A stretch of DNA of 7,885 nucleotides from Actinomycetes bacterium (GTDB lineage Bacteria > Actinomycetota > Actinomycetes > Propionibacteriales > Propionibacteriaceae), in the NCBI GenBank assembly GCA_023419175.1, contig JAEZYG010000047.1, positions 1-7,885 of the forward strand, read 5' to 3'. The notes beneath the pieces were generated by a model that saw nothing but the letters and a program-made list of their open reading frames with translations, did not search any database and was not told the DNA's origin. This document shows positions 6,382 to 7,885 of the stretch, in pieces (positions within the stretch are counted from its first letter, which is position 1; every line of letters starts with the position of its first letter). Both the position numbers and the translations under genes were made by a program.

Positions 6382-7885
6382 TCACCCCACCCCTGTCTGC
6401 GCAGACTCATAGCGGCAAAAAGGTCGTCTTTCGTAGGCTGCGAGTGAGCTGCCAGATCGCAGATCGTCCACGCGAGACGCATCACCTTATCAACCGCTCG
6501 ATAACTGAACATTCCACGACAGACCGCCTCATCTAAATAGCGGGTATCGACCGATGTTGAAATGGTACGCAGATGAGCCCCACTCACTTCTCCATTCGTC
6601 TGCCATGGCAGATCACGAAATCGGTATCTCTGTCTCTTCCGCGCCTCTTCCACTCTTCCTCTCATCGTCTCGCTCGTCTCAGATGCTTGGAGATCGGACA
6701 GCTTTTCCGTGGACGGCAAGACGAGCTGATGGATATCGACACGATCGAGCAGGGGACCGGAGAGGCGCTGACGATAACGCCTGATAGCCATTGGTGAACA
6801 TCGGCATATCCCTTGCCGAGAATCTCTCATTCCACACGGGCACGGATTGGCGGTCATTACCATCTGGAAGCGTGCTGGATAGGTCGCTTCACCGAAAGAA
6901 CGGACAATGGTGATCTCTCCACTTTCCAAAGGAGTTCGTAGAGCATCGAGAATTCTTGCATCAAATTGAGGGGCTTCATCAAGCAAAAGGATTCCTCGGT
7001 GGGAGCGAGAGATCGCCCCTGGACGAGCTATTTTCGTTCCACCACCCACCATGGCAGCCATGGAGGTATTGTGATGAGGAGCTGACAGAGGAGGTCTGCG
7101 TATCAAACCGCTTTCTAAGCTGCGTCCTGCTAAGGAATGAATAGCCGATACCTCTAACGCTTCTTCATCGTTAAGATCGGGAAGAATAGTCGATATCCGT
7201 TGGGCAATCATCGACTTCCCCACTCCAGGAGAGCCGTGTAAGAGAATGTGATGCCGTCCTGCTGCTGCAACTTCTGCAGCCCAACAGGCTTCATTTTGTC
7301 CCCTGACATCGGAAAAATCGAGAGATGATTCCTCTCCCTCCACCTGCACTTCTCGACCGATATCGACATGTGGAGTACGTCCATGAAGGACTTCGATCAA
7401 ATCGGGAAGATGACGTACCGGACAGATTGAAATCCCAGGAATCAAAGATGCCTCACGGTATTGACATGCGGGAACGACAACAGCTCGATAACCGTTTTTC
7501 TTTGCCGCTATCACAGCGCATAGCAATCCGATGACGGGACGCACTTTTCCGTCAAGTCCCAATTCACCTAGCAGAATTGTTGATGGCAATAGAGTTGGCG
7601 GAATGATTCCGGCACTTGCCAAAACAGCTGAGACGATGGCCAGATCAAAATGAGATCCGGCTTTGGGAAGAGAAGCAGGGGTGAGATTGATCGTCAAGAG
7701 TTGATTCGGCCAAGTCATCTGACAACTATCAACCGCCGCTTTACAACGATCTTTCGCCTCATGAAGAGCCGCATCGGGCAATCCGACAAGAACAGTACGA
7801 GGCAGACCAGCGCTGATTGCAGCCTCCACATCGACCACCGTGGCATCTGCCCCGATTAAAGCGATAGAGCGCGAGATAGCGATAG
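6378..7885 (-). CDS. comM: ComM/YifB family Mg-chelatase-like AAA+ ATPase (5' end outside window)
   Basis: This AAA+ ATPase of the YifB/ComM family is a helicase that promotes branch migration during integration of transforming DNA. 501 residues are visible. The reading frame continues to the window edge with IAISRSIALIGADATVVDVEAAISAGLP-type sequence typical of the family N-terminus, so only a few start codons are missing; a GTG at 7838 is internal. The N-terminal ChlI-like domain includes GLPDAALHEAKDR (visible residues 34-46). Walker A is GSPGVGKS (217-224) and Walker B ILLLDEAPQF (298-307). MTANPCPCG (343-351) carries a sensor Asn and a Cys cluster continued by GICRCSP. The C-terminal Mg-chelatase domain reaches RRQGWGE. 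It overlaps dprA by 4 bases, the comM-dprA pairing common in actinobacteria. Confidence 0.94.
   Translation of the reverse strand, partial: IAISRSIALIGADATVVDVEAAISAGLPRTVLVGLPDAALHEAKDRCKAAVDSCQMTWPNQLLTINLTPASLPKAGSHFDLAIVSAVLASAGIIPPTLLPSTILLGELGLDGKVRPVIGLLCAVIAAKKNGYRAVVVPACQYREASLIPGISICPVRHLPDLIEVLHGRTPHVDIGREVQVEGEESSLDFSDVRGQNEACWAAEVAAAGRHHILLHGSPGVGKSMIAQRISTILPDLNDEEALEVSAIHSLAGRSLESGLIRRPPLSAPHHNTSMAAMVGGGTKIARPGAISRSHRGILLLDEAPQFDARILDALRTPLESGEITIVRSFGEATYPARFQMVMTANPCPCGMRDSRQGICRCSPMAIRRYRQRLSGPLLDRVDIHQLVLPSTEKLSDLQASETSETMRGRVEEARKRQRYRFRDLPWQTNGEVSGAHLRTISTSVDTRYLDEAVCRGMFSYRAVDKVMRLAWTICDLAAHSQPTKDDLFAAMSLRRQGWGE

Overview
The window looks like chromosomal DNA from a member of the Actinomycetia with an unusually moderate GC content. 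Hand counts of sampled lines give roughly 47-58% GC. The strongest taxonomic pointer is a mycothiol ligase (mshC), because mycothiol is made essentially only by this group. The moderate GC is compatible with families such as the Actinomycetaceae, but I cannot name a genus from sequence alone. No phage, transposon, CRISPR or plasmid signature is visible.

All protein genes are read on the minus strand, so the biological order runs from high to low coordinates. The first transcription unit holds comM/yifB (6378-7885, its first few codons lie outside the window), dprA (6378-6381 overlap, body 5251-6381) and a small NifX/NifB-type cluster-binding protein (4889-5233). ComM and DprA act on single-stranded and branched DNA during natural transformation or recombination. 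The third gene is not obviously related to them but appears to be co-transcribed. An imperfectly terminator-like 13-bp inverted repeat (4833-4885) closes this unit.

A single tRNA-Leu with anticodon GAG (4661-4746) is the only plus-strand gene. It sits between the two operons, convergent with the first and divergent from the second. The intergenic stretch 4508-4660 contains a strong 12-bp hairpin/palindrome (4570-4597) and must carry the promoters for the tRNA and the second operon.

The second unit is a tightly packed envelope and thiol operon: uppP (undecaprenyl-diphosphatase), an aldo/keto reductase, an AMIN-like-domain lipoprotein, mshC, and the first 283 codons of a polytopic membrane protein. 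That protein ends, at the window edge, in the first motif of a lipoteichoic-acid synthase/OpgB-type phosphoglycerol transferase. Two junctions are one-base TGATG overlaps, which suggests translational coupling. The last gene is markedly AT-richer (about 41% GC by hand count) than the genes before it.

Most of the window is ordinary housekeeping sequence. I did not find a convincing undescribed system. The items most worth checking are the phosphoglycerol-transferase-like gene attached to mshC, the orphan NifX-like gene attached to dprA, and the two intergenic inverted repeats.
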